From NCBI GenBank assembly GCA_003223215.1, contig QHYH01000098.1, positions 62,001 through 126,000 of the forward strand: a stretch of DNA of 64,000 nucleotides. The letters run 5' to 3'. Shown one piece after another: positions 15,694 through 25,586 of this stretch (position 1 is its first letter; each line of letters begins with the position of its first letter). Both the position numbers and the translations under genes were made by a program. Under the pieces are notes generated by a model. It searched no databases. It was not told where the DNA came from and saw only the letters and a program-made list of their open reading frames with translations. The stretch is from Acidobacteriota bacterium (lineage in GTDB: Bacteria; Acidobacteriota; Terriglobia; Acidiferrales; UBA7541).

Positions 15694-16733
15694 GCGCGAT
15701 CCCCGCTAATCTGGATTCTGGAGGCCTGGCCTACAAGCGTACAGCGCGGTTTCGAGCACGGCCATTTGATCCGCACCCGCTGCTCCGGAATCCTCATCTT
15801 GCGACCGTCGCGGCGGCCTACTGGCCGCGCGATTTCGCAAGCTTGCCGCCGGCCACGAACCGTCTGTTTGAGGTCGAGCCGGGAACGCGACTTCTCGCGA
15901 AATGCCACTGGCAAGAGAGGCGGCGCGGCCATGGCACCTTGGTGCTCGTGCACGGCCTGGAGGGTTCGAGCGAGTCGCCGTACATGCTGGGAATTGCCGA
16001 GCGGGCGTACCAGGCCGGATTCAACGTTCTGCGGATGAATCAGAGAAATTGCGGCGGGACGGAACATCTGACGCCAACGCTCTGCCATTCGGGCCTTTCG
16101 GGAGACTTCCGGGCGGTCCTTAACGAACTGATCGAACGCGACAACCTGCCCGAAATCTTCTTTTCGGGTTATTCCACGGGCGGCAATCTCGTCCTCAAAA
16201 TGGCGGGCGAACTTGCGGAGCGGGCGCCGCGAGAGCTGCGCGGAATCTGTGCGGTCTGTCCTTGTCTCGACCTTGCGTCCTGCGCGGACGGCAGCGGCCA
16301 GCCGCGAAACCTTGTCTATGAATCGTACTTCCTTCGCAGCATGAGGAACACGATGCAGCGGAAAGCAGAGTTGTTTCCAGAACGATACCGCACGGATCGG
16401 TTCTTCCGGCCGCGGACCTTGCGGGAATGGGACGACGCGATAACGGCACCGGAATGGGGTTACCGCGACGCCTCCGATTATTATCATCGAGGGAGTGCGT
16501 TACCCGTGACAGGGCAAATCCACGTGCCGACGCTGATCCTCGCGGCCCAGGACGATCCGCTCGTGCCCATTGCTTCGTTCCGCAATTCGGGAATTGAGGA
16601 GAATCCTTTTATTGCGCTGGTCGCACCCAAGTATGGCGGGCACTGCGCCTTCATTTCGAGCGAAGGCGGGAATGAGCGTTTCTGGGCCGAGGAGTGCGTG
16701 GTTGAGTTTTGCACGAGCCAGTCGTTGTCGTAG
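15684..16733 (+). CDS. alpha/beta-fold hydrolase of the YheT type
   Basis: 349 residues from ATG 15684 (ATG 15690 also possible). It has the YheT/COG0429 hallmark start PFDPHPLLRNPHLATV, the oxyanion loop HGLEGSSESPYM, the nucleophile elbow GYSTGGN, the acid in AQDDPLVP and the base His in GGHCAFIS, so the Ser-Asp-His triad is complete. Proteins of this group are cytoplasmic carboxylesterases or lipases of poorly defined substrate. The start overlaps the membrane-protein gene by about 10 bases, which suggests translational coupling. Confidence 0.85.
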   Translation: MQMSAIPANLDSGGLAYKRTARFRARPFDPHPLLRNPHLATVAAAYWPRDFASLPPATNRLFEVEPGTRLLAKCHWQERRRGHGTLVLVHGLEGSSESPYMLGIAERAYQAGFNVLRMNQRNCGGTEHLTPTLCHSGLSGDFRAVLNELIERDNLPEIFFSGYSTGGNLVLKMAGELAERAPRELRGICAVCPCLDLASCADGSGQPRNLVYESYFLRSMRNTMQRKAELFPERYRTDRFFRPRTLREWDDAITAPEWGYRDASDYYHRGSALPVTGQIHVPTLILAAQDDPLVPIASFRNSGIEENPFIALVAPKYGGHCAFISSEGGNERFWAEECVVEFCTSQSLS

Positions 16734-16766
16734 TCTGCGAAGGCCGTCAGGAAAACGGCGATACGT

Positions 16767-17639
16767 ATGTTGAGAGACGACGAAAGAGAAGCTTGGCGTG
16801 GTTTTCTCGCCGCCGCTCCTGAATTTGTGGGCGACGCCATCGGCAGTGCGGTCGATGGACCTGATCCGCCTGACATATTGTGCGTGACCAGGTCAGGCAA
16901 GAAGATCGGCGTGGAACTCACGAAATGGGTGGAGCATGGGCAGGTCGCCTCCGGCAAAGCGCGAGAGTCGTTTGAAGACAGCTATCTTGACATCATCGCG
17001 AGCGCCAATCATGCAAGGCCCGGTCGAATCGGATGGGTCTGGCTGCATCCGAAGTCACGGCGAGTGAAACCCGAAGATGTGCCGCAGTTTCGCGAGGAGT
17101 TGTACGAGTTCCTCGCGCGGGAGAACGGCTTAAGCGATCCCGAATGGGAACATCCGCAGGGAGCGCCAGTTCAGGACTTCATCGGATTTCCGGTCCTCGC
17201 TTCCTATCTGGAGAGCCTGTGGCTTTTTCCGCGCCGCAGATTGGAATTCCTGCTGGTGGGAGAGAACTGGATTGGGTTCGAAGGTGCCAGCGGAGCCTAC
17301 ACTCCATCGTGGATGGTACAAGCGGCGGTGGACCGGATCTTGGCAAAGGTGGAGCGTTACGAAGACCAGAATCTGCACGTGCTGCATGCGCTCGACGAAC
17401 TCCATCTCGTTTGTCACTACTGCGACGAAGCACTCTTGTACAACACGCCTGCGCGAACTCCGGGATTTGAGTTCGCTGCCGTCGCATCGAGAGTGGCCGA
17501 CGTGCTTGCCGATGACCACGGAGTCTTCAATCGCATATTCCTTTTCAATCCGTACGACGCTCGAAAGGTTCTGCAGGTCTATCCGGTTCGAGTTGGGAAA
17601 CAGGCTTCACTGCAAAAGCGGGGCACTGGAGTCAGCTGA
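16767..17639 (+). CDS. hypothetical protein with a weak PD-(D/E)XK-like motif
   Basis: 290 residues from ATG 16767. Residues 30-55 read DGPDPPDILC...GKKIGVELTKW: a PD pair at 35-36, a strand, then E50 and K53. This resembles restriction-endonuclease-fold proteins, though the ExxK spacing is not canonical. A CHYCDEALLYN segment near 212-222 could bind metal. No family is recognised and no partner methylase is nearby. It stands alone between the hydrolase and the groESL promoter on the same strand. Confidence 0.5.
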   Translation: MLRDDEREAWRGFLAAAPEFVGDAIGSAVDGPDPPDILCVTRSGKKIGVELTKWVEHGQVASGKARESFEDSYLDIIASANHARPGRIGWVWLHPKSRRVKPEDVPQFREELYEFLARENGLSDPEWEHPQGAPVQDFIGFPVLASYLESLWLFPRRRLEFLLVGENWIGFEGASGAYTPSWMVQAAVDRILAKVERYEDQNLHVLHALDELHLVCHYCDEALLYNTPARTPGFEFAAVASRVADVLADDHGVFNRIFLFNPYDARKVLQVYPVRVGKQASLQKRGTGVS

Positions 17640-17805
17640 TGCAAAAAGAGAAGTTGTCTGCGAATTGCTGCGTCCGCAAGAACTCTCTCTTCCGCTGGCG
17701 GTATTGCTGAATACTCGAATTTGCATCGCAAATTTGGGGCCTTTTGCAAGCAATCTAAGGCACTTATATTCAATAGTTTACGATGGCCCTCCAAACGTCA
17801 AAGAC

Positions 17806-17833
17806 TTGACAAGAAAAGCGTTTTGGGTAGAAT
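17806..17833 (+). promoter_or_regulatory. groESL promoter
   Basis: A perfect -35 TTGACA (17806-17811), 16-base spacer and TAGAAT -10 (17828-17833). The CIRCE element begins at the last base of the -10, the usual geometry for HrcA repression. Confidence 0.75.
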
Positions 17834-17859
17834 TGGCACTCGCTAAGGGAGAGTGCTAA
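17833..17859 (+). promoter_or_regulatory. CIRCE operator (HrcA binding site)
   Basis: TTGGCACTC, nine bases, GAGTGCTAA. This matches the CIRCE consensus TTAGCACTC-N9-GAGTGCTAA with a single substitution in the left arm. HrcA repressor bound here would be released on heat shock when GroEL is titrated by unfolded proteins. No hrcA gene lies in the window. Confidence 0.93.
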
Positions 17860-18218
17860 CCGTAGCCTTAGCGCCCTCCTTTGGCAATTCAACAATCTTC
17901 TTTGATGCAGAGGTTAAGAGCGATGTTTACAAGAAATCGTCCTTTCCGCATTCGTTTGGTCGCCAATGCAAACAACAGATGTGCATTTCGGCGGAGTGCG
18001 CGGAGGCGCATGGGTCAGGGGATGCCCCTGACGCATCAAGCCGAACGTGCGAACGTCGAATCTCACGCATTCGGAAATGCGTCGCCACGTGAGAACAATG
18101 CTCTCGCTGTTTTCGCGGGCAGATTATACGCCGCAGTGGCAACGTGAACTTGCGTTTGCATGAGGCGGACAGTCTTGATCCTAATCAAGGATATAGAACA
18201 AAAGGAGGTTCGAGAGAA
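17860..18218 (+). other. long groES leader without a clear gene
   Basis: About 360 bases separate CIRCE from the groES start, longer than usual. Short open frames (for example from ATG 17905, Arg-rich) lack ribosome sites and show no family resemblance. The stretch could hold an additional control element; nothing definite is seen. Confidence 0.4.
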
Positions 18219-18539
18219 ATGGCAATTGCACTGAAACCGCTCCACGATCGACTCGTGGTCAAGCGTATCGAGGAGAAGGAGACCGTGAAGGGTGGCATCA
18301 TCGTGCCCGATACGGCTAAAGAAAAACCGCAGGAGGGGGAGGTCGTAGCCGTTGGCGCAGGCAAACTGCAGGAAGGCAAGCGAATTCCCATGGATGTGGA
18401 AGTCGGTGATCGCATCCTCTTCGGGAAGTTCAGCGGCACCGAAATCAAGATTGAAGATGAAGAGTACTTGATTCTTCGCGAAGATGAGGTTCTCGGAAAG
18501 ATGCAGCGGGCCGCCAAAGCGGCTTCCGGGAAACGATAA
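18219..18539 (+). CDS. groS: co-chaperonin GroES
   Basis: 106 residues. Starts at ATG 18219, 10 bases after AGGAGG (18203-18208), with the typical [16 protein letters not shown] start. The mobile loop ([20 protein letters not shown]) binds GroEL, and the [15 protein letters not shown] and [13 protein letters not shown] segments complete the fold. It caps the GroEL folding chamber in the cytoplasm. It has a short Lys/Ala-rich C-terminal extension ([11 protein letters not shown]). First gene of the CIRCE-controlled operon; 81 bases before groEL. Confidence 0.98.
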   Translation: MAIALKPLHDRLVVKRIEEKETVKGGIIVPDTAKEKPQEGEVVAVGAGKLQEGKRIPMDVEVGDRILFGKFSGTEIKIEDEEYLILREDEVLGKMQRAAKAASGKR

Positions 18540-18605
18540 CTCTTTCCTCTCTCTGGCGAGCGAAAGCCGCCGGGGGAGTCTGAAAAAATACTAGAAAAAT
18601 CATGA

Positions 18606-20249
<1,644 letters not shown>

Positions 20250-20398
20250 CGAGATGTCTCGGCATGAAGGGGCGTCGTGATCGATCGGCGTCCCCTCTTG
20301 CTCGCGATATTCCAGCCAAACGAAACCAAAAACGCTGTTACGGGCTGCTTAGAATGCTCGAACGCTTGAGGTGTCAGCCCGCGAATGTGGAGGGTACG

Positions 20399-21157
20399 AT
20401 GAAACGCGCGATGTTTGTTTGTCTGCTGTTCGGGATTCTTGCGTGTCCCGGATTTTCTCAATCGTCTGGTGACAGCAAGAGCGAGAACCTGCGTAATTCC
20501 TTTGCGGGCCTTGGGGCCTGCGACCTCTCAGCATTGAGAAGCGCTCAGGCCAAGCAAATTGCCGATATGCGCCACAATCAAAACCTGTGGAAGTGTCTGG
20601 ACGGATACGGCGAATGCGATCATAACGCGCTCAGGGAGTCAGAGGCTAAGGAGATAGCGTCCGCGCAGCATCGGCGGAACCTTCTGGCCTGCGAAACGAC
20701 TATCGGGATTTGCGATAAGTCCCAGTTGACCGCGTCCGAGGCAGAGAGAGTTGCAAGAATTGACCACGAGCGAAACCTCCTGAATTGCATGACCGGGTTT
20801 GGCGAGTGCGATCACTCTTTGTTAAACCCCTCGGAGGTAACAGAAGTTGCCGAATTCGAGCGCCAGCGCAATCTGCTGTCCTGCCAGACGGGTCATGGTC
20901 TCTGTAATCGCCAATTGCTGAGTTCCTCTGAAGCGGGAGAGGTCAGTGATGCGGAGCACCACAGAAACATCCTGGCCTGCAAAACAGGAAATGGGTATTG
21001 TGACGGTTCTCTGCTGAGTCCATCAGAGGCAAAGGAGGTTGCTGATGCTAAACATCAGCGCAATCTGCTGGCCCGTGAGACGGGATATGGCTTGTGCGAT
21101 CGCACACTATTAAGTGTTGAAGAAGCCAAACAGATCGGGCTCGGCCCGTCCTCGTAA
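20399..21157 (+). CDS. secreted protein made of seven ~32-residue Cys-containing repeats
   Basis: 252 residues from ATG 20399 (GGAGG just upstream). A signal peptide (MKRAMFVCLLFGILACPGFS) is followed by about seven tandem units with the pattern x-T-G-x-G-x-C-D-x-S-x-L-x-x-S-E-A-x-x-V-A-x-x-x-H-x-R-N-L-L-x-C. Each full unit is 32 residues with one Cys near position 7 and one at 32; the last unit is partial and unit 6 ends in Arg instead of Cys. Helical prediction (SEAKEVA...HQRNLL) suggests a helical solenoid braced by disulfides, superficially like Sel1/TPR arrays but with no match I know. It lies 150 bases after groEL; exported location is inferred. Confidence 0.75.
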   Translation: MKRAMFVCLLFGILACPGFSQSSGDSKSENLRNSFAGLGACDLSALRSAQAKQIADMRHNQNLWKCLDGYGECDHNALRESEAKEIASAQHRRNLLACETTIGICDKSQLTASEAERVARIDHERNLLNCMTGFGECDHSLLNPSEVTEVAEFERQRNLLSCQTGHGLCNRQLLSSSEAGEVSDAEHHRNILACKTGNGYCDGSLLSPSEAKEVADAKHQRNLLARETGYGLCDRTLLSVEEAKQIGLGPSS

Positions 21158-21202
21158 TTCCTACGTCTATCACCTCGGGACGATCAGCGGTGGAGGTTCA
21201 AA

Positions 21203-21589
21203 ATGCCCAAGGTGAAATTGCTGACTGTCACTTGCGAGAATCGGCCAGGAACTCTTTCCTACGTCGCCAGAGTGTTAGGCGATGCAAAGATCAACATCGT
21301 TGCCTTCCATTGCGGAACCATCGGGCAAAACGGTTTTGTGCATGTCGTGGTAGACAATGTACGCAAGGGCAAGAAGGCTCTGAGTGCGGCCGGACTGGGC
21401 TATACGGAAGCGGATGTGTTGCTGGAAGAATTGCCGAATGTCGCTGGGGCTTTGGGCTACTTCACGGGCAGGCTGGCTCGCAAGGGAATTAACATCAATT
21501 CGAGTTGGGGAACGGCCCTCCAAGGTGCCAAGAAGGCCTCCGTTGTTCTCGCCGTTTCGGACCTAAAGGGCGCAACTCACCTCCGTTAG
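21203..21589 (+). CDS. tandem ACT-domain protein
   Basis: 128 residues, preceded by GGAGG. Two ACT-like units: residues 4-70 (KLLTVTCENRPGTLSYVARV, then DAKINIVAFHCGTIGQNGFV) and 75-128 (LLEELPNVAGALGYFTGRLA, then GININSSWGTALQGAKKASV). The ENRPGTL and ELPNVAGAL loops are the ligand-binding ACT signatures. Stand-alone ACT proteins bind amino acids or other small ligands and act as regulators; the ligand is unknown. Same strand as the repeat protein, 45 bases downstream. Confidence 0.85.
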   Translation: MPKVKLLTVTCENRPGTLSYVARVLGDAKINIVAFHCGTIGQNGFVHVVVDNVRKGKKALSAAGLGYTEADVLLEELPNVAGALGYFTGRLARKGININSSWGTALQGAKKASVVLAVSDLKGATHLR

Positions 21590-21758
21590 GTTAGCCAACG
21601 GCCCGCCGGTCTTTGACCTGCGATGGACAACGTCACCAAAAATGTGCATCGTATTGGGTGGTAGCTACTGCCATTAAATCTTTGGCGCGCTACGGCCGTG
21701 AGACAGTTCCTCTGCCTCACGGAACGTTCAAAAAACTTGAAGCTGGAGGTTGCTTGAT

Positions 21759-22304
21759 ATGCGTAAGCTTGCGTATCTCGCTTTGATGTCCCTTCTCCTG
21801 TGTCTGAGCAGTTCGGCACAGGAACGAACAACCACGGATGTATCCTTAGGCTACTCGTACATCCGCGCCAATCCTGCGACATCCAATTCACCTGATTTCA
21901 ACATTCATGGAGGCACTGCATCCGTGGTCCTCAATCCCAAGAGTTGGTTCGGGATTATCGGAGACTTCAGCGGGTACCACATGGACAGATTTGATTCCAG
22001 TCTCGGAACCTACCTGTTCGGCCCGCGAGTCTACTTGCCGAGCTACCGACGTGTTACGCCGTTCGCGGAGGGTCTCTTCGGCGTGGCCCACGCGACGGGC
22101 GGGACCGGTTTCAGCGTCCCCGGATCGCGGAATTCTTTCGCGATGGCGACAGGAGGAGGCCTCGATATAGCTGCCACTAAACACATGAGCCTGAGGCTCG
22201 GCGAAGTGGACTATCTGCTTACGGACTTTCGTGAGGTTCCGACGGCAGGTCGTAAAGTGCAGGACAATCTGCGCGTTTCGACGGGCTTCCGCTTTCGCTT
22301 TTAA
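21759..22304 (+). CDS. outer-membrane beta-barrel protein
   Basis: 181 residues from ATG 21759, 9 bases after GGAGG. The signal peptide (MRKLAYLALMSLLLCLSSSA) is followed by alternating hydrophobic strands (DVSLGYSYIRANPA, FGIIGDFSGYHMD, VTPFAEGLFGVAHATGG, FAMATGGGLDIAATKHMSLR) and a final strand ending VSTGFRFRF with the C-terminal Phe used by the BAM machinery. It resembles the 8-stranded OmpA/OmpW-like small barrels common in Acidobacteriota. Function is unknown. A hairpin follows. Confidence 0.82.
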   Translation: MRKLAYLALMSLLLCLSSSAQERTTTDVSLGYSYIRANPATSNSPDFNIHGGTASVVLNPKSWFGIIGDFSGYHMDRFDSSLGTYLFGPRVYLPSYRRVTPFAEGLFGVAHATGGTGFSVPGSRNSFAMATGGGLDIAATKHMSLRLGEVDYLLTDFREVPTAGRKVQDNLRVSTGFRFRF

Positions 22305-22325
22305 CTAGGAATCAAACCACACGAT

Positions 22326-22348
22326 GAGCCGGGCGGAAAGCCCGGCTC
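22326..22348 (+). terminator. hairpin after the beta-barrel gene
   Basis: GAGCCGGGC (22326-22334), loop GGAAA, GCCCGGCTC (22340-22348): a perfect 9-base-pair stem 21 bases after the stop. No strong T-run follows. Confidence 0.65.
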
Positions 22349-22418
22349 TCTAGGTGGTTCTGCAATACCTAAGTGATCCTGATCCTCGTTTATCATTCAA
22401 GCTGAGCCGGCGTCATTG

Positions 22419-22994
22419 TCATCCGCTTTCACCGAGGATGTCCTTGACTCGCTGGTAGTACTCGCGTTGGAACTCTTCTAAATCTTGCTTCACGAAATTG
22501 AGTCCGACCACGCAGGTTTCGAAATTCTCTGACAGACTCCTAAAGAGCGGCGCCTCATCCCGATACTCGAATTGATCGAACGAAGACACAATTGCATAGG
22601 ACTCCTTGCCGGCTTGCACGAAGTCGACGAAGGCATCGAGGCGAGGTCGCTTCGTTTGGTGGGATTTTGCGACGCTCTCCGGGAACAGACCGGTCATAAA
22701 CAGAGTGTAGTCCCCCACATGTTTGCGCACGGCGCGTTCCCGGTCGAAAGATGGGGCTTCGAGCATGGGGTTCGATTCGATGAGCATTTCCCCCACGTCC
22801 TCAAGCCTCTTTCCCTGAGCATTTTGAAGGCGATAGAGATTGCCGACGTCGACGAAATCGACAAGCATTTTGGAGACGTATTGGGTAACGCCCGGCTCTT
22901 CCAGCCGCACATCGTCAAAAAAATGTTTCCACACGAGGTCATCAAGAAAGCGGCGCAATGAATGTTTGCCGCCGGAACTCAATTCAGCAGACAT
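22419..22994 (-). CDS. hypothetical protein
   Basis: 191 residues from ATG 22994, with GGAGGAGCG upstream on the minus strand. Mostly alpha-helical with regular charged/hydrophobic spacing (SLRRFLDDLVWKHFFDDVRL, ERAVRKHVGDYTLFMTGLFP, LDAFVDFVQAGKESYAIVSS). No signal peptide or membrane segment. The family is not recognised. It lies opposite in direction to the chaperone block and next to the first tRNA-Gly fragment. Confidence 0.7.
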   Translation of the reverse strand: MSAELSSGGKHSLRRFLDDLVWKHFFDDVRLEEPGVTQYVSKMLVDFVDVGNLYRLQNAQGKRLEDVGEMLIESNPMLEAPSFDRERAVRKHVGDYTLFMTGLFPESVAKSHQTKRPRLDAFVDFVQAGKESYAIVSSFDQFEYRDEAPLFRSLSENFETCVVGLNFVKQDLEEFQREYYQRVKDILGESG

Positions 22995-23262
22995 AACAGC
23001 AGTAACGCTCCTCCTACAAAATTCTATGAATGAGCCGGACCAGAGTCAATTTGGCTCGGTCGTATCTGTGAAGAACTTTGGGGACTGTTCGTAGATACCG
23101 GCTGCTCGGGATCACGCCGAATCAGTTCAAATCGAAATGGAAGGATCAGCAAGTTCGGATCGTTGAAGGCCCCCGCAACTATGGGCGTTTGGTCCGGCCC
23201 GAGTGCGCCCGCGAAAGCCTGGAGACCGCCGCTTTCCGAGACGTTTGTCCCCACCGCGAGGT

Positions 23263-23407
23263 GGCCGTTTTCCATTTTCCGTTTTCCACTATTTTCCAAT
23301 TAAGACGTTCCGAAAATCGCAAAAATGCCGCCATTCCAGCGTCTTTTGAGTTAAATTGCAAGCTTCCCAAGCTTCGGACGTGGGTTCGATTCCCATCGCC
23401 CGCTCCA
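23263..23407 (+). repeat. attachment-site-like repeat copy A containing the 3' half of tRNA-Gly(CCC)
   Basis: Positions ~23358-23407 are the 3' half of a glycine tRNA: anticodon loop TTCCCAA (anticodon CCC), T-arm GTGGG-TTCGATT-CCCAT, acceptor 3' strand CGCCCGC and TCCA. The 5' half of a tRNA is absent. The preceding ~95 bases (TTTTCCATTTTCC..., CGTTCCGAAAATCGCAAAAA) are nearly identical to copy B at 33112-33249, apart from a 7-base insertion. This is the structure left when an integrase recombines at a tRNA 3' end. Confidence 0.8.
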
Positions 23408-23668
23408 GTTACCTTGTTTTCCACCAATAACTTAGCGATGTGTCGAGGCGGCAAAAGGCGGCAATAAGAAAGAATAGAGCCTCAAGGGTGGCACCAAAAG
23501 CTCTTATCTTTCAGAAATTCGGTGTTTTGCGGTTTGTAGATTTCTCTACCCGGGAAGAAACGGGATTACTTCTTGTTAGCGTCTTCGTTCTTGCCGACAA
23601 TCCGTCCGGAGTGCGCGGGAGCGGTCCGCAGGATGCGGGCGGGACGTGAAAATGGTCCCAGCGAATTA

Positions 23669-25396
23669 CTAAGGGAGTCCGATACACCTTCTGAGCGGTT
23701 GGAATCTGGGGTCGGCTCGCAAAGCCTTGAAGCCGGGGTCGGCAAGTTCGGTGAGTCTCGAAGTTCTCTGTTCGTAGGCTTTCTCAAGCCATTTGAAGGC
23801 CTCGTCATTGTTGCCAACAGCCGCGTGGATGACGGCGAAGTCGTAAGGGCTGACATACTTTTGACCCGACAATTCCATCAAGTCACTAAGAGCTTGTTCC
23901 GCCTTGGCCCTATCGCCATTCCTTGCGTGTGCGTATCCAAGATGTGCCACGTAGGGTAGGCTACCCCCCGAAACAGTGGCAGCGTTCTCCGATTCGACAA
24001 GGGCCTCGTGAAATTGATCGCAGGCGTCAAAGGCGCGCGCAAGCATCCAGTGCCCGAAAGGATTGGGGGGGTCGAGCTCAATCGCTTTGCGGCACGCATC
24101 AATTGCCTCACTACAGTGTCGCGATTTCATGTGTATGAATCCGACAAAGGCATTAATCGGGAGCGAGAGAGGGTCTATCTCACGGGCTCTCTGGACTTCC
24201 GCGAGCGCCTCTTCGTGCCGTCCCAGAACTGCCAATAGATATGCATACCACTGGTGGACTACGGAATAGTTGGGATTCAGCTCGATCGCCTTCTGGAATT
24301 CCTGCTCTGCACCTGTCCAGTCCCAGTCGTACTGCAATCGGATCATGGCCAGAGCGGCGTGTGGCTCAGCAAGATTTCTATCAAGCTCCAATGCTCGCTC
24401 AACGGCTATTCGTGCTTGAGGGTAAACATCATGCGGAGGGTACAAGGCAAAAACCCCCATCATGATGTAGGAATCGGCCAAGCCGCAGTAGGCTAACGAG
24501 TATGTTGATTCCAAGCTGACTGCCTGCTTGAAATACTCGGCACTCTTAATCAGGTCCGCCTCCGTTCGCTTGTTCCAAAAGAACCGACCTTTCAAGTAGG
24601 CTTCATAGGCGGTGGCCGAAACCAGATGGCCTCCGGGCGAAGGCGCCCTGCCTTTCGGAATCAGCCGTGACCGCACATGGTGGGCGATGTCCTGCGCGAC
24701 GCGCACATGCAATCTAGGTGCGTCACTCAGCTCACAATCGTAACTTTCCGCCCACAGGTGCGAATCGCTGGCAGCATGGATGAGTTGGACTCTGATCCGA
24801 GCCCGCTGGCCGGAGATCATGACAGATCCTTCGATGAGGGCATCAACGCTCAACTGTCGCGCGATGTCCGGCAAAGGTTCACGTCTGCGCTTAAAGCCCA
24901 TGATGGAGGTTCGTGAAATGACCTTGAGTCCAGTGATTTTCGCGAGATGATTTATCAGTTCATCGCTCATGCCGTCAGCCCAATACTCTAAGTTCGCGTC
25001 CCCGGAAAGGTTATCGAGCGGAAGGACAGCGATGGAACGAATGCTCGCTTCGACTTGGGCAATGAAACGGTAGCCCCGCCGAGGTAGTGTTTCGATGAAG
25101 GCTGGATTTTCAGCCGAGTCCCCCAAGGCTTCGCGGAGCCTGTTAATCGCTTTGTTCAGGCCTCGCTCGAAATCGACAAAAGTATCTGAAGCCCAGACCT
25201 TCTGCTGGAGTTCGTCGCGCGTCACCAACTCGCCCGGGCGCTCCAGTAAGGCCGCCAGAACTTGGAATGGTTGGTCCTGAAGCTTTATCTTCTCGCCGTG
25301 CTTGCGGAGCTCTCCACTTGCGAGATCGGCTTCGAAGATTCCGAAACGAATCGGCGATGACGCCCGCCTGGCCTTTTCCACTCCATCCCCTTTCAT
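23669..25396 (-). CDS. winged-helix (CadC/OmpR-type) DNA-binding protein with TPR repeats
   Basis: About 575 residues from ATG 25396 (the frame stays open to 25453). N-terminal ~100 residues: OmpR/PhoB-type winged helix (FGIFEADLASGELRKHGEKI, LQDQPFQVLAALLERPGELV, NPAFIETLPRRGYRFIA). The middle (about 120-260) holds an adenylate-cyclase-associated-type segment (SIAVLPLDNLSGDANLEYWA). The C-terminal ~300 residues are TPR units (YSLAYCGLADSYIMMG, AEPHAALAMIRLQYDWDWTG). The architecture is very common in Acidobacteriota; no transmembrane segment is seen, unlike CadC. Ligand and targets are unknown. It diverges from the amidohydrolase gene. A TATATT sits 6 bases before the ATG, so the transcript may be leaderless. 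Confidence 0.85.
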   Translation of the reverse strand: MKGDGVEKARRASSPIRFGIFEADLASGELRKHGEKIKLQDQPFQVLAALLERPGELVTRDELQQKVWASDTFVDFERGLNKAINRLREALGDSAENPAFIETLPRRGYRFIAQVEASIRSIAVLPLDNLSGDANLEYWADGMSDELINHLAKITGLKVISRTSIMGFKRRREPLPDIARQLSVDALIEGSVMISGQRARIRVQLIHAASDSHLWAESYDCELSDAPRLHVRVAQDIAHHVRSRLIPKGRAPSPGGHLVSATAYEAYLKGRFFWNKRTEADLIKSAEYFKQAVSLESTYSLAYCGLADSYIMMGVFALYPPHDVYPQARIAVERALELDRNLAEPHAALAMIRLQYDWDWTGAEQEFQKAIELNPNYSVVHQWYAYLLAVLGRHEEALAEVQRAREIDPLSLPINAFVGFIHMKSRHCSEAIDACRKAIELDPPNPFGHWMLARAFDACDQFHEALVESENAATVSGGSLPYVAHLGYAHARNGDRAKAEQALSDLMELSGQKYVSPYDFAVIHAAVGNNDEAFKWLEKAYEQRTSRLTELADPGFKALRADPRFQPLRRCIGLP

Positions 25397-25586
25397 ACAC
25401 GCAATATAGCACTCGTTATTTTCACCAGCCAGCTTGCGGTATTTAGATACCAAGAAAATCGTCGTCGTTGCGCACTAGGGGATAAACTCGCCACACACAA
25501 GGAAGCCCTAGGGGCATTGCGTTTCTTCTGCCCGAACAGAATACTTCGCCACTAAATCAGAACCTCTCGAGTTGAAGGAGGAGGAC

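Noticed and set aside
15636-16487. 283-codon minus-strand frame opposite the YheT-type hydrolase
   Set aside because: Shadow of a gene with a complete Ser-Asp-His triad.
20399-21157. CRISPR-like periodicity (about 96 bases)
   Set aside because: The periodicity is codon-level repetition in a secreted protein; repeats are diverged and there are no spacers.
23358-23407. Functional tRNA-Gly gene
   Set aside because: Only the 3' half is present; D-arm and 5' acceptor strand are missing here and at 33200-33249.
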